Below are positions 7,589 to 15,779 of a DNA stretch of 64,000 nucleotides, in pieces. The notes beneath the pieces were generated by a model, which was not told the DNA's origin, searched no databases, and saw nothing but the letters and a program-made list of their open reading frames with translations. The stretch is from Archangium_A sp035910535. GTDB lineage: Bacteria > Myxococcota > Myxococcia > Myxococcales > Myxococcaceae. The stretch is from contig JAMHXF010000094.1 in the NCBI GenBank assembly GCA_035910535.1, positions 80,534 to 144,533 on the forward strand. Direction: 5' to 3'. The stretch's first letter is position 1. The number at the start of each line of letters is the position of its first letter. Both the position numbers and the translations under genes were made by a program.

Positions 7589-8695
7589 ATGGAATTCAGG
7601 ATTGCGGCCGATGAGCTGAAGAAGGCACTGCACCGTGCGCAGGGCATCGTGGAGCGCAAGGCGACCATGCCCATCCTCTCGAACGTGCTGGTCACGGCGG
7701 GCAAGACGGGCATCACGGTCACGGCGTTCGACCTCGACATCGGCATCGTCAGCGAGCACCCGGCGGAGGTCAGCAAGCCCGGCGCCATCACCGTGTCGGC
7801 GAAGACGTTGTTCGACATCGTGAACCTGATCCCCGACGCGAACCTGACCATCAAGAAGCTCCCGAACAACTACGCGGAGCTCACGTCGGGCGCGGCGCAC
7901 TACAAAATCGTGGGCATGGCACCCGAAGAGTTCCCCAAGCTCCCCAAGGAAGACGCGGGGCACCTGGTGAAGCTCACCGGCGCGGCCATTCTCGAGATGA
8001 TCAAGAAGACCAGCTACGCCATCAGCAACGACGAGACGCGCTACATCCTGAACGGCGTGTTCTTCGAGCCGCGCGAGGGCAACAAGGTGCGCATGGTGGC
8101 CACCGACGGTCACCGCCTGGCGCTCATCGAGCGTGAGCTGGCCGGCGACTTCAAGCTGAAGAGCGGCGTCATCATTCCGCGCAAGGGGCTGTTCGAGTTG
8201 AAGCGCCTGCTCGACGAGGCGCCCGACGCGGAGGTGCAGCTGGGCTTCGCCGAGAACTCCGCGCTCTTCAAGAAGGCCGGCCTGTCGATGGTGATGCGGC
8301 TCATCGACGGCCAGTTCCCCGAGTACCAGCGCGTGATTCCGAAAGAGGGCGAGAAGCAGGTGATGGTGAAGCGCTCGCACTTCTTCGACGCGCTCAAGCG
8401 CATCGCGCTGCTCTCGGCCGACAAGTCGAGCGCGGTGAAGTTGTCGCTGTCTGAGAACCTGCTGCGCATCACCGCCAACAACCCGGAGCTCGGCGAAGCG
8501 AAGGACGACATCGAGGTCGCCTACCGCGGCCCGTCACTCACCATCGGCTTCAACGCGCGCTACATCCTCGACGTGTTGTCGGCGCTCGAGACCGACGAAG
8601 TGACGCTGGAGCTCGGCGACGAGCACAGCCCCGGCGTGCTGCACGCGCCCGGTGACAAGGCGTACACCGCCGTCGTCATGCCGATGCGCGTGTGA
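7589..8695 (+). CDS. dnaN: DNA polymerase III beta subunit (sliding clamp)
   Basis: 368 residues, matching the 366 of E. coli. The protein is the ring-shaped processivity clamp that tethers DNA polymerase III and other partners to DNA. The start at ATG 7589 gives MEFRIAADELKKALHRAQGI; domain 1 runs to about residue 120 (KATMPILSNVLVTAGKTGIT), domain 2 to about 250 (YAISNDETRYILNGVFFEPR, TDGHRLALIERE), and domain 3 ends with the conserved tail YTAVVMPMRV, which is part of the client-binding pocket. dnaA, recF and gyrB are not adjacent, and I see no cluster of DnaA boxes, so this is not an obvious replication origin. Its neighbours are vapBC and an envelope gene. Confidence 0.97.
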   Translation: MEFRIAADELKKALHRAQGIVERKATMPILSNVLVTAGKTGITVTAFDLDIGIVSEHPAEVSKPGAITVSAKTLFDIVNLIPDANLTIKKLPNNYAELTSGAAHYKIVGMAPEEFPKLPKEDAGHLVKLTGAAILEMIKKTSYAISNDETRYILNGVFFEPREGNKVRMVATDGHRLALIERELAGDFKLKSGVIIPRKGLFELKRLLDEAPDAEVQLGFAENSALFKKAGLSMVMRLIDGQFPEYQRVIPKEGEKQVMVKRSHFFDALKRIALLSADKSSAVKLSLSENLLRITANNPELGEAKDDIEVAYRGPSLTIGFNARYILDVLSALETDEVTLELGDEHSPGVLHAPGDKAYTAVVMPMRV

Positions 8696-8740
8696 GCTGA
8701 TCATTCACGCGCGCCCGGGCAACCAACGGCTGGAGCGTGA

Positions 8741-9640
8741 ATGAAACCCCGGTCTCTTCGTCTCGTGGCCATGTCATCTCGCGTACTTGCAGCTGTGCTC
8801 GCGACGCTCAGCGTTGTGGCCTTCGCGCAGAGCGAAGAGTACTCGCCGCCGCCGATGGTGCCGGTCGACCCGCCGGCCGAAGCCACGCCGGATCAACCGC
8901 CGCTCGTGCCGCAATCGGGCCAGCCGGTGCAGCCCATTCCCGCTGACCCGCAACAGCAACAGCCCGACCAACAACAACCGCAATACCCGCAGCAGCCGCA
9001 GTACCAGCCGTACCCGCAGCAGCAACAGTACGGACAGCCGCAGCCGCAGCGGCCCGCGAAGCCGGCCAAAGAGCCGGTGTTTGCCGGCACACCCTTCGAG
9101 TCGACGCGCAGCAAACACTTCCTCGCGATGGCGTCGGCCAGCCCTGCGGTCTTCGCTGAGCAGCTCGGCAGCTTCGCGTTGAACGTGCGCGCCGAGGCCG
9201 ACATCGGGCGCATTCCGCTCTTCGTCGGCTACACGGGTTTCTTCCCCATCACGCTGCCGCGCGGCGAGTCGATTTCACACTTCACCGCGATGACGGGCTG
9301 GTCATTTTTCTCGAGCGACGAGGTCACCTGGCGCGCGCTCACCGGCGTCGACGTCATCAACGACGGTGGGCTCGTGGGCACCGGCGTGGTCTTCGGCAGC
9401 ACCTTCCGCGCGATGGCGAACAGCGTCGGCTTCGACGCCGCGGTGATGTTCACGCCGTTCCCGTTTCGTCAGCTCGAGCTGCGCGCGGCCTTCGTGGTGC
9501 AGTTCTGGCGCGTGTTCGAGCTGCAGTTGGGCTGGCGCTACCAGGCCATCGACGCGACGCAGGGCGGTGACCTCGGCACGCTCTTCAACATCGCGCCGGC
9601 GGCGAACGGCCCGGCCATCGGCCTCGGCCTCACGTTCTGA
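8741..9640 (+). CDS. Secreted protein with Pro/Gln-rich linker and outer-membrane beta-barrel-like domain
   Basis: 299 residues. A basic N-region plus RVLAAVLATLSVVAFAQS forms a signal peptide; the second Met (about residue 11) could be the real start, since the n-region is long. Residues 35-115 are low complexity, dominated by Pro and Gln (QYPQQPQYQPYPQQQQYGQP), an extended spacer. The rest (about 120-299) alternates hydrophobic and polar residues in short strands (IPLFVGYTGFFPITLP, LELRAAFVVQFWRVFELQLG) and ends in a terminal Phe, as in BAM-inserted barrel proteins. It may span the periplasm and sit in the outer membrane. It follows dnaN by 45 bp but is unlikely to share its function. Confidence 0.75.
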   Translation: MKPRSLRLVAMSSRVLAAVLATLSVVAFAQSEEYSPPPMVPVDPPAEATPDQPPLVPQSGQPVQPIPADPQQQQPDQQQPQYPQQPQYQPYPQQQQYGQPQPQRPAKPAKEPVFAGTPFESTRSKHFLAMASASPAVFAEQLGSFALNVRAEADIGRIPLFVGYTGFFPITLPRGESISHFTAMTGWSFFSSDEVTWRALTGVDVINDGGLVGTGVVFGSTFRAMANSVGFDAAVMFTPFPFRQLELRAAFVVQFWRVFELQLGWRYQAIDATQGGDLGTLFNIAPAANGPAIGLGLTF

Positions 9641-10261
9641 CTATTTCTTCACGAGGGTGATGTTGACGGCCTTGCAGGCCTGCTCGAACGGCGCGAGCGC
9701 CACGCGCGGGTCGGGCTGCTCGTCGTCGAGGCCGCTCTTCATGAGCGTGACCTTGCACCGGAAGTACTGCGTCGAGCCGGGGTACCAGAAGGCGTACTCG
9801 AACCAGAGCGAGGTTTCAGACTCGCTCACGCGCAGCAGGCTCTGGGCGCCCTTCTCTTCGCGCAGGGTCTTCGGCGGCGTGCCGAACTTCAGCTGCTCCG
9901 TTGCGGCGACCTGCGCCCAGTCTTTGGCCACACACGCACCGCCACACGAAGACGACACCTCCACCGACGTGCCGTTTCCGTAGCCGCTGTTCATGGCGTA
10001 CGGCGGGTGCAACGACACCGCGCCGGGGAGCTGCATCCCGTCGGACAACCACGTCGCCGGTGCCGCGAACGTGAAGACGACGTCGCCGGACATCGACTTG
10101 CCGGTGAGCTCGCGCTTCTCGAACTTCAACTTCTCGCGAAACGCCTCTGGTACCGCGGCGTTGATGGCCGCCACGTCGATGTTCACGACGGGAGGCGGCG
10201 GCGTGGCCTTCGTGCAACCCAGCACTGACAAGCACAGACAGAGCGCGAGCGTCTTGTTCAT
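9641..10261 (-). CDS. Lipoprotein of unknown function
   Basis: 206 residues, starting MNKTLALCLCLSVLGCTKA with lipobox VLGC (Cys at residue 16). The mature protein has two Cys close together (SSSCGGACVAKDWAQ), a further pair (YFRCKV, FEQACKAV) and a strand-rich body (SGDVVFTFAAPATWLSDGMQ). ATG 10261 was chosen because it opens the signal; the frame continues upstream but that part overlaps nothing sensible. It converges with the preceding outer-membrane protein gene: the two stops are directly adjacent (9640/9641) with no room for a separate terminator. Function unknown; probably anchored to a membrane facing the periplasm. Confidence 0.7.
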   Translation of the reverse strand: MNKTLALCLCLSVLGCTKATPPPPVVNIDVAAINAAVPEAFREKLKFEKRELTGKSMSGDVVFTFAAPATWLSDGMQLPGAVSLHPPYAMNSGYGNGTSVEVSSSCGGACVAKDWAQVAATEQLKFGTPPKTLREEKGAQSLLRVSESETSLWFEYAFWYPGSTQYFRCKVTLMKSGLDDEQPDPRVALAPFEQACKAVNITLVKK

Positions 10262-10281
10262 GCACGTGTGACTACTACGGC

Positions 10282-11220
10282 TCACCCCAGCGACATGGGT
10301 ATCGGCATGAACGTCAGCCCCGTCATCACCCACGCGATGACGACCACGACTTTGCGCCCGCGGCTCAGGGGAACTTCGGGCTGCACGACAGGCGGGTGCC
10401 CGGTGCCGATGACGCGCGTGATGAGGAAGAACCACACCAGCCACGACGCGCTGAAGAAGAGCGCGCACAACAACGCGCCGGCCGCGATTCGTTCACCCAG
10501 CTTCACCGCACCTTCGCCGTACCACGCGTGCGTGAGGTGACCTCCGTCGAGCTGCCCGACGGGCAAGAGGTTGAGCATCGTCACCACGAGGCCGAACCAC
10601 GCGGCGATGAAAATCGGGTGCGCGATGACGTCGTGCCCTGCGGGAATCACGCCGTGCGTGACGCGCACCGCGAAGAGCGTCAGCAGGTTGTCTCCGAAGA
10701 TTTGAATCGCGGGCAGTGACGGCTCGACGCCACCAAAGACCTGCGACTTCACCCACAGACCAAACGTCGACGCGAGGTTCAGCAACGACATCGGCGGAGG
10801 CAGCGCGGTGTCGATGGTGAACGGCAACTTCTCGACGTGAGAGACCGACGCGCCCACGAAGAGCATCGGGATGGCGATGAGCAACCCCGCGAGCGGGCCC
10901 GCCGCGCCGATGTCGACGAGCGCGTCACGCGAGGGAATGCGCCCGCGCAGCCGAATCACCGCGCCGAGCGTGCCGAAGCCCAGCGGCAGCGGAATGAAGT
11001 ACGGCCAGCTCGAGTCGACGCCGTGCGCGCGCGCCATGAAGTAGTGGCCAAGCTCATGCGCGGTGAGAATCAACATCACGGTGAACGCGTAGAAAAAACT
11101 GCCCCACAGCTTGTCGGTGTCGGAGCCGACGACCCCGCCGTCGAAGAAGAGGCGAAACGTGAAGAACGTGCTGAGGCAGGTCGCCGTGAACAACGCGAGG
11201 TGACGAAGAGCGACGTTCAT
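10282..11220 (-). CDS. M50-family site-2 protease
   Basis: 312 residues, polytopic inner-membrane zinc metalloprotease. The zinc motif HELGHYFMARAHG is at residues 55-67, with His55/His59 and Glu56, inside the first core helix. The third zinc ligand lies in NLLPVGQLDGGHLTHA near residue 225, the standard second motif. About five hydrophobic helices are visible, the last two near residues 240-265 and 290-308. No PDZ domain is present. These enzymes cleave transmembrane substrates, often anti-sigma factors or signal-peptide remnants. ATG 11220 is chosen; the longer frame lacks a plausible start. It is divergent from the small lipoprotein gene at 11252, only 31 bp away. Substrate unknown. Confidence 0.88.
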   Translation of the reverse strand: MNVALRHLALFTATCLSTFFTFRLFFDGGVVGSDTDKLWGSFFYAFTVMLILTAHELGHYFMARAHGVDSSWPYFIPLPLGFGTLGAVIRLRGRIPSRDALVDIGAAGPLAGLLIAIPMLFVGASVSHVEKLPFTIDTALPPPMSLLNLASTFGLWVKSQVFGGVEPSLPAIQIFGDNLLTLFAVRVTHGVIPAGHDVIAHPIFIAAWFGLVVTMLNLLPVGQLDGGHLTHAWYGEGAVKLGERIAAGALLCALFFSASWLVWFFLITRVIGTGHPPVVQPEVPLSRGRKVVVVIAWVMTGLTFMPIPMSLG

Positions 11221-11251
11221 CGAGGCGGTTTCGGGTGTGTATGCTGCGCGA

Positions 11252-11602
11252 ATGAAGAAGGCACTGTTCGCGTTGTGGGTCGCGGCCTCGCTCGTGGGCT
11301 GCACGTCAATCGAGTCGACGCGCGTCACCAGCAGTCAGGTCGTCGGCAACGGCGGCGACGCAGTGGCCGTCATTCAGGTCAACACCATCGGGTGGACGTT
11401 TTTCTTTCACACCGTCGACATCGTCACGTCTGACCTCGACGAAATCGTCAACAAGCTGCTCGTGGGTGAAGCCAAGGCGCTCGGCGGCAACAAGGTCGAC
11501 TTGAAGAGCGCGTCGACTACGCCGCGGCACGGCATCTTCCGTGTCACCGGGTTCATCTTCGGCTGGCCCACGACGCAGGCCGTCGGCGTCGCCGTTCGGT
11601 GA
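11252..11602 (+). CDS. Small lipoprotein
   Basis: 116 residues. MKKALFALWVAASLVGCTSI is a clear lipoprotein signal (lipobox LVGC, Cys at residue 17). The mature part has a hydrophobic strand (AVAVIQVNTIGWTFFF), a helix DLDEIVNKLLVGEAKALGGN that recalls small periplasmic proteins of the DUF4156/heavy-metal-binding fold (surface pattern E-A-x-x-L-G-G-N-K), and ends with a short hydrophobic tail. Its stop overlaps the GTG of the next gene (GTGA), so the two lipoproteins are coupled. Function unknown. Confidence 0.72.
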   Translation: MKKALFALWVAASLVGCTSIESTRVTSSQVVGNGGDAVAVIQVNTIGWTFFFHTVDIVTSDLDEIVNKLLVGEAKALGGNKVDLKSASTTPRHGIFRVTGFIFGWPTTQAVGVAVR

Positions 11603-12288
11603 AGCGCTTCGTGGTGGTGTTGCTCCTCGCGTCGTGCGCGAAGGAGTCGCCGGAGCTGACGGAGGCGCGCGCGGCGTTGGTGGAGCGAGACCGGCTCCTC
11701 AAGTCGTTTCGGGTCGCCGTCGAGACGCAGCAGGGCAACGAGTTTGCGCAGCACACCTTCATTCACCGCGCGCCCAACTGGAGCCAGGGTCGCATCACGC
11801 ACCCGCAAGACGTGGAGCTGGCCTTCGACGGCACGACGCTGGTGCGCATCGACCATTCGGCGCACACGTATGACGCGCGCAAGTCGGTGAGCCCTGAAGA
11901 CCTGGCGCAGCTGTTCATGCCCTTCGTGCCCGAGGGGTTTCGCGCGCCGCTGCTGCCGACGCGCGGAGTGACGGCGAAGCGCGTGAAGCACGCGAGGTCC
12001 GTCGACGCTGTCGAGCTGAGCGTGCAGCCGGGCGAAGGCGTGACGGTGACGTGGGTGCTGCGCATGCCGTCCGGTGACTTTCTCGAGAAGCGCACGGTGA
12101 AGGCGGGCAAGTCACAGGTGTTGATGGTGGTGACCGAGCACTGCGACAGCGCGCTGCGCCTGTGCGTGCCCACCAAACTCAAGGAGTTCGTCGACGAGGT
12201 GGCGCTCGGCACGACGACCATCACCATGACTGAGCTGAACCCCGAGCTGCCGCAGCGCCTGTTCGCTCCGCAGAAGCCGGCGAACTGA
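11599..12288 (+). CDS. Lipoprotein, LolA-like in layout but unassigned
   Basis: 229 residues, beginning at GTG 11599 inside the stop of the preceding gene. MKRFVVVLLLASCAKE is a short lipoprotein signal with lipobox LASC (Cys at residue 13). The mature part starts with a helix (LTEARAALVERDRLLKSF) and continues with alternating strands (QDVELAFDGTTLVRIDHS, VTVTWVLRMPSGDFLEKRTV), ending VALGTTTITMTELNPELPQR. The strand layout and a C-terminal VALGTTTITMTELN phrase recall periplasmic LolA/LolB-type or DUF4292-type proteins, but key residues were not checked, so I leave the function open. Probably works with the upstream small lipoprotein. Confidence 0.65.
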   Translation: MKRFVVVLLLASCAKESPELTEARAALVERDRLLKSFRVAVETQQGNEFAQHTFIHRAPNWSQGRITHPQDVELAFDGTTLVRIDHSAHTYDARKSVSPEDLAQLFMPFVPEGFRAPLLPTRGVTAKRVKHARSVDAVELSVQPGEGVTVTWVLRMPSGDFLEKRTVKAGKSQVLMVVTEHCDSALRLCVPTKLKEFVDEVALGTTTITMTELNPELPQRLFAPQKPAN

Positions 12289-12328
12289 ACTATGGTTTGG
12301 CGTCAGGGCCGGGAAGTCGGAGTCGGGC

Positions 12329-12628
12329 ATGAAGCAGTGTGTCGAGTGTGGTGGTGTCGTTCCGCAGCAGGCTGAGCGTTGCCCCAACTGTGTGGTGACG
12401 GCGCGGAGCAGCGGAAGTCGGCTGATCAAAACCGGTGTCTTCACCACGCTGTTGATCACCACCAGCTATTGCGTGCCGGTGTACGGCGCTCCGTGCACGG
12501 CTCGTGAGCTCGAGGACGGTGGCCGTGGCTGTCAAGACGTCTGCGAGACCGCTGTGGGCTCCGACGGCGGCAGCGCGAAGGACGACCCCGAGAGCGGCTG
12601 CTACCAGCCCGACGGTGGAGCGCCCTGA
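12329..12628 (+). CDS. Small zinc-ribbon protein with one membrane segment
   Basis: 99 residues. The N-terminus is a zinc ribbon: C4-x-x-C7 and C18-x-x-C21 in MKQCVECGGVVPQQAERCPN. A hydrophobic stretch (LIKTGVFTTLLITTSYCVPV, about residues 32-51) is a likely membrane segment. The tail has six further Cys residues spread through an acidic Gly/Asp-rich sequence (ending QPDGGAP), so it would be on the periplasmic side and could be disulphide-bonded. The gene ends 17 bp before the radical SAM/SPASM gene and is read in the same direction, so it may be a partner or even a substrate of that enzyme. No family recognised beyond the ribbon. Confidence 0.65.
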   Translation: MKQCVECGGVVPQQAERCPNCVVTARSSGSRLIKTGVFTTLLITTSYCVPVYGAPCTARELEDGGRGCQDVCETAVGSDGGSAKDDPESGCYQPDGGAP

Positions 12629-12645
12629 GCACCAGCCGTGACGAA

Positions 12646-13860
12646 GTGCTTCGGCGCTTCGACATCACGCAGCCACATCGCCCTGCCTACGTCGTCTGGG
12701 AGCTGACGCTGGCGTGTGACCAACGCTGCCTGCACTGCGGCTCGCGCGCTGACGAGGCCAGACCCGACGAGCTCACCACGCCGCAGGCGCTCGACGTGGT
12801 GAAGCAGCTCGCTCGAATGAACACCTTCGAGGTCGTGCTCATCGGCGGCGAGGCGTACCTGCACCCGGGGTTTCTCGACGTGGTGCGCGCGCTGAAGGCG
12901 CACGGCATTCGCCCGTCGCTGACGACCGGTGGGCGCGGCATCACCGCGGAGCTCGCGCGCGACCTGGCAGCGGCTGGCCTGCACACGGCGTCGGTGAGCA
13001 TCGACGGGCTGCGTGATTCGCACGACCTCTTTCGTGCGCATCGCGGCGGCTTCGAATCAGCCTCGCGCGCCATCGCGCTGCTTCATGACGCCGGCATTCG
13101 CGCGGCGGCGAACACCAACTTTCACTGGCTCAACCTCCACGAAGCAGAGCCGCTGTACGAGCACCTCCGTGACCTGGGCATCAAGGGCTGGCAGGTGATT
13201 CTCACCGTGCCGCTCGGGCGCGCGGCGGACCGGCCGGGGTTGTTGCTCCAACCGTGGGACCTGCTCACGCTGATGCCCGTGCTCGCGAAGCTCAAGAAGC
13301 GCGGCTGGGAAGACGGCGTGCAACTGCAATTGAGCAACAACGTCGGTTACTTCGGGCCCGACGAGGCGATGTTGCGTGGGCCGTCGGCGGATCAACCCGA
13401 GCACTTTCACGGCTGTCAGGCCGGCAAGCTGATTCTGGGCATCGAATCAGACGGCGCGGTGAAGGGCTGCCCGTCGTTGCAGAGCTCGCACTACATCGGC
13501 GGCTCGTTGCAGACGGACCAGCTCGAATCGTTGTGGCAGACGAAGGAGGTCGGCTTCGCGCGCGCGCGCACCGTCGACGACCTGTGGGGCTTCTGTCGCA
13601 CGTGCCCCTTCGCGCAGACGTGCCTCGGAGGCTGCACGTACAGCGCGCATTCGTACTTCGGTCGGCCGGGCAACAACCCGTTCTGCCACTACCGGGTGCG
13701 CGCGCTCGCGTCGGAGGGGAAGCGCGAGCGCCTGGTGCTCAAGCAGGCCGCGCCGGGAGCGCCGTTCGACAACGGGGTCTTCGACCTCATCGAAGAGCCG
13801 TTCGACGCGCCTGACGTTCGCGCGCCCGCTCGGCTCGCGGCGCGAAAGTCGAAGGCCTGA
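12646..13860 (+). CDS. Radical SAM/SPASM domain enzyme
   Basis: 404 residues. The 4Fe-4S/SAM motif CDQRCLHC (C24-x3-C28-x2-C31) sits right after the family phrase AYVVWELTLACD. The barrel continues with the GGE-type motif VVLIGGEAYLHPGF and VSIDGLRDSHD. The C-terminal SPASM domain is readable: HFHGCQAGKLILGI, GAVKGCPSL, then CRTCPFAQTCLGGC and NPFCHYR, supplying ligands for one or two extra clusters. SPASM enzymes modify ribosomal peptides or proteins, or mature cofactors. The start is probably GTG 12646, though the frame is open slightly upstream. The only small gene nearby is the zinc-ribbon protein 17 bp upstream. Strong family call; substrate unknown. Confidence 0.9.
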   Translation: MLRRFDITQPHRPAYVVWELTLACDQRCLHCGSRADEARPDELTTPQALDVVKQLARMNTFEVVLIGGEAYLHPGFLDVVRALKAHGIRPSLTTGGRGITAELARDLAAAGLHTASVSIDGLRDSHDLFRAHRGGFESASRAIALLHDAGIRAAANTNFHWLNLHEAEPLYEHLRDLGIKGWQVILTVPLGRAADRPGLLLQPWDLLTLMPVLAKLKKRGWEDGVQLQLSNNVGYFGPDEAMLRGPSADQPEHFHGCQAGKLILGIESDGAVKGCPSLQSSHYIGGSLQTDQLESLWQTKEVGFARARTVDDLWGFCRTCPFAQTCLGGCTYSAHSYFGRPGNNPFCHYRVRALASEGKRERLVLKQAAPGAPFDNGVFDLIEEPFDAPDVRAPARLAARKSKA

Positions 13861-13861
13861 T

Positions 13862-14452
13862 TCAGAACGCGAAGCGGTGCACGTGCTCGAGCGCGGTGAT
13901 GTTCTTGCGCAGGTTCTTCGTCTTGCACACCACCCACGCCTCGGCGCGACACGCGTTGAGCAGCACCACGTCACAGCTCGCTTCTTCTGCGTCGTTGACG
14001 GCCTTCTTCTTGAGCCGCGCCACGCACGCGCCGTATTCCTTCGCGTTCTTCTTGCGCCAGCTCAGCACCGCTTCGTCACGCTCTTCCGGTGTCTCGTGGC
14101 CGAGCAGTTGATCAGGCGGGTCGCAGTCTTTGACGGGCGCCTCGTACGTCGCCGACCACCACACGCGTAGCGGCTTCTGCTCGTGGCCGCTCAACACCAG
14201 CGAGAGCGACTCGATGCGCGTCCCCGAGCTGCCGTCATCACCTTCGTGCAGCCGGCACACCTTCGCGGGAACGGCGCAGCCGGTCTCCTTCACCGGCGCG
14301 AGCTCCACGCAGTCTTTCAGCGCGCGCGCGGCCTGCGCCGTGAGCTGCGGTTTCTTCCACTTCTTCACGGCCTCGAGCCGCGTCGCCTCGTCGTCGGCCG
14401 ACAGCGGGTGTGGCACCTGCGCGAGCTGCAACAACAGCAACGCGGCCAGCAT
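13862..14452 (-). CDS. Secreted protein of unknown function
   Basis: 196 residues, starting MLAALLLLQLAQVPHPLSAD, a short signal peptide. The mature protein is rich in Lys, Glu and Ala with about ten Cys residues in pairs (LKDCVELAPVKETGCAVPAK, SCDVVLLNACRAEAWVVCKT), which suggests a disulphide-stabilised periplasmic or extracellular protein. The start at ATG 14452 overlaps the stop of the upstream Cys-rich protein gene (TGATG), so the two are coupled. It converges with the radical SAM gene, whose stop is one base away. No family recognised; the coupling suggests a common envelope role with the upstream gene. Confidence 0.68.
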   Translation of the reverse strand: MLAALLLLQLAQVPHPLSADDEATRLEAVKKWKKPQLTAQAARALKDCVELAPVKETGCAVPAKVCRLHEGDDGSSGTRIESLSLVLSGHEQKPLRVWWSATYEAPVKDCDPPDQLLGHETPEERDEAVLSWRKKNAKEYGACVARLKKKAVNDAEEASCDVVLLNACRAEAWVVCKTKNLRKNITALEHVHRFAF

Positions 14453-15726
14453 CAGTTGCAGACACCGGTGGTCATGTTGCACGTCTGCCCCGCCGCACAG
14501 CCGCTGAGCGCGCCGCCGTTGGTGCAGCGCGCGCGACAGAAGCCGGGCGTCGTGGAGTTCGGCGACGGGTGGCACACGTACCCGGTGCGGCAGGAGCCCT
14601 GCTGGCCCGGCGTGGTGCACGCCGCGCGGCACGTGCTCTGCGCGGCGCCGAAGAACGGCTCGGTGATGCACACCGCGCCGCCGCTGCACGCCGTGCCCAC
14701 GCCGCAGGTGCTCGAGCAGTAGCCGCCCGGGTAGCCCGTCGCCTGCCCGGCGATGTTCTCTTGAATGCACATCGCGCCGAACGGCGGCTGGCACTGCTGC
14801 GTCGTGGTGCACGGCGAGCCGGCGGGCACGGTGACGCCAGCGTCGACGGTGGTGTTGTTCGAGCACTGGCCATTCACGCAATTGGCGCCGGCCTGGCAGC
14901 GCTGACACACGGCGCCGCCCGCACCGCACGTGAAGCGCGTGGTGCCTGCGGTGCACTGGCCGTTGTCGCAGCAGCCCATGCACGTCATCGGGCCACACGC
15001 AGGCGGTGTGGTGCACGCGCCGTTGGTGCACTGTTGGCCCTGCGTACAGGTGGCGCACTGCGCGCCCGCGGTGCCGCATGCGAACCGGGAATCACCACCC
15101 ACGCAGTTGCCGTTGAAGCAGCAGCCATCGGGGCAGGACGCCGCGCCGCACGCGGGCGTCGTCACGCACTGGCCCATGACGCACGAGCGGCCCTGGCCGC
15201 AGTTGGTGCACATGCCGCCGCCGAGGCCGCAGGTGAAGGCCGACTGGTTGGTCGCGGTGACGCAGAAGCCGTTGGTGCAGCAGCCGTTGCACGTCATCGG
15301 GCCGCACGTCGCGGTGATGCACGCGCCGTTGACGCACTGTTCTCCGAAGCCGCACGTCTGGCACTGCGCGCCCGCCGCGCCGCACGCAAAGACCTCGTTG
15401 CCGGGCTGGCAGCCGATGGCCGAGTTGCAGCCGGCGCAGGCGCTGCCGCCGCCCGCTCCGCCGCCGACGACCGAGCCGCCACCTGCGCCGCCACCCGTCG
15501 TGGTGCCGCCGCCCGTCGCGACGCCACCGCCCGTTGCGCTGCCGCCTCCGGTCGCGATGCCGCCACCCGTGGCGCCGCCGCCGCCGCCCGTCGAGCCCGC
15601 GCGACAGGCGCCGTCGACGCAGCGGCCGGCGTCACAGTCGAGGTCGCGCAAGCACTGCGCTTCAGCCACCGGCGCGAGACATGCGGCAGACGTGAAGCTG
15701 ATCAACACCACGAGCAGATGACGCAT
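14452..15726 (-). CDS. Cys-rich, Gly-rich repeat surface protein
   Basis: 424 residues. The N-terminus (MRHLLVVLISFTSAACLAPV) is a signal that could be read as a lipobox (SAAC). After CLRDLDCDAGRCVDGACRAG comes a low-complexity run of GGG-AT/VAT-GGG units (residues about 45-95). Then about four degenerate modules follow, each with CGPMTCxGCCxNGxC or CGAASCPDGCCFNGNC and a half ending ..CxxGxxCxNGxC, and finally a section with CIxE..C...C pairs. This module style is typical of secreted myxobacterial proteins that are disulphide-laden. The encoded repeats also make the DNA locally repetitive. It is the upstream partner (TGATG overlap) of the 13862-14452 gene. Role unknown. Confidence 0.75.
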   Translation of the reverse strand: MRHLLVVLISFTSAACLAPVAEAQCLRDLDCDAGRCVDGACRAGSTGGGGGATGGGIATGGGSATGGGVATGGGTTTGGGAGGGSVVGGGAGGGSACAGCNSAIGCQPGNEVFACGAAGAQCQTCGFGEQCVNGACITATCGPMTCNGCCTNGFCVTATNQSAFTCGLGGGMCTNCGQGRSCVMGQCVTTPACGAASCPDGCCFNGNCVGGDSRFACGTAGAQCATCTQGQQCTNGACTTPPACGPMTCMGCCDNGQCTAGTTRFTCGAGGAVCQRCQAGANCVNGQCSNNTTVDAGVTVPAGSPCTTTQQCQPPFGAMCIQENIAGQATGYPGGYCSSTCGVGTACSGGAVCITEPFFGAAQSTCRAACTTPGQQGSCRTGYVCHPSPNSTTPGFCRARCTNGGALSGCAAGQTCNMTTGVCN

Positions 15727-15779
15727 GGGAACTCCCGGGCGGAAAGGCCAACGGCGCTTCTACACGACACGGGTGAGGT

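Noticed and set aside
8900..9060. Prion-like Gln-rich domain
   Set aside because: The Pro/Gln tract is regular and sits between a signal peptide and a barrel-like domain, so a periplasm-spanning linker is more likely.
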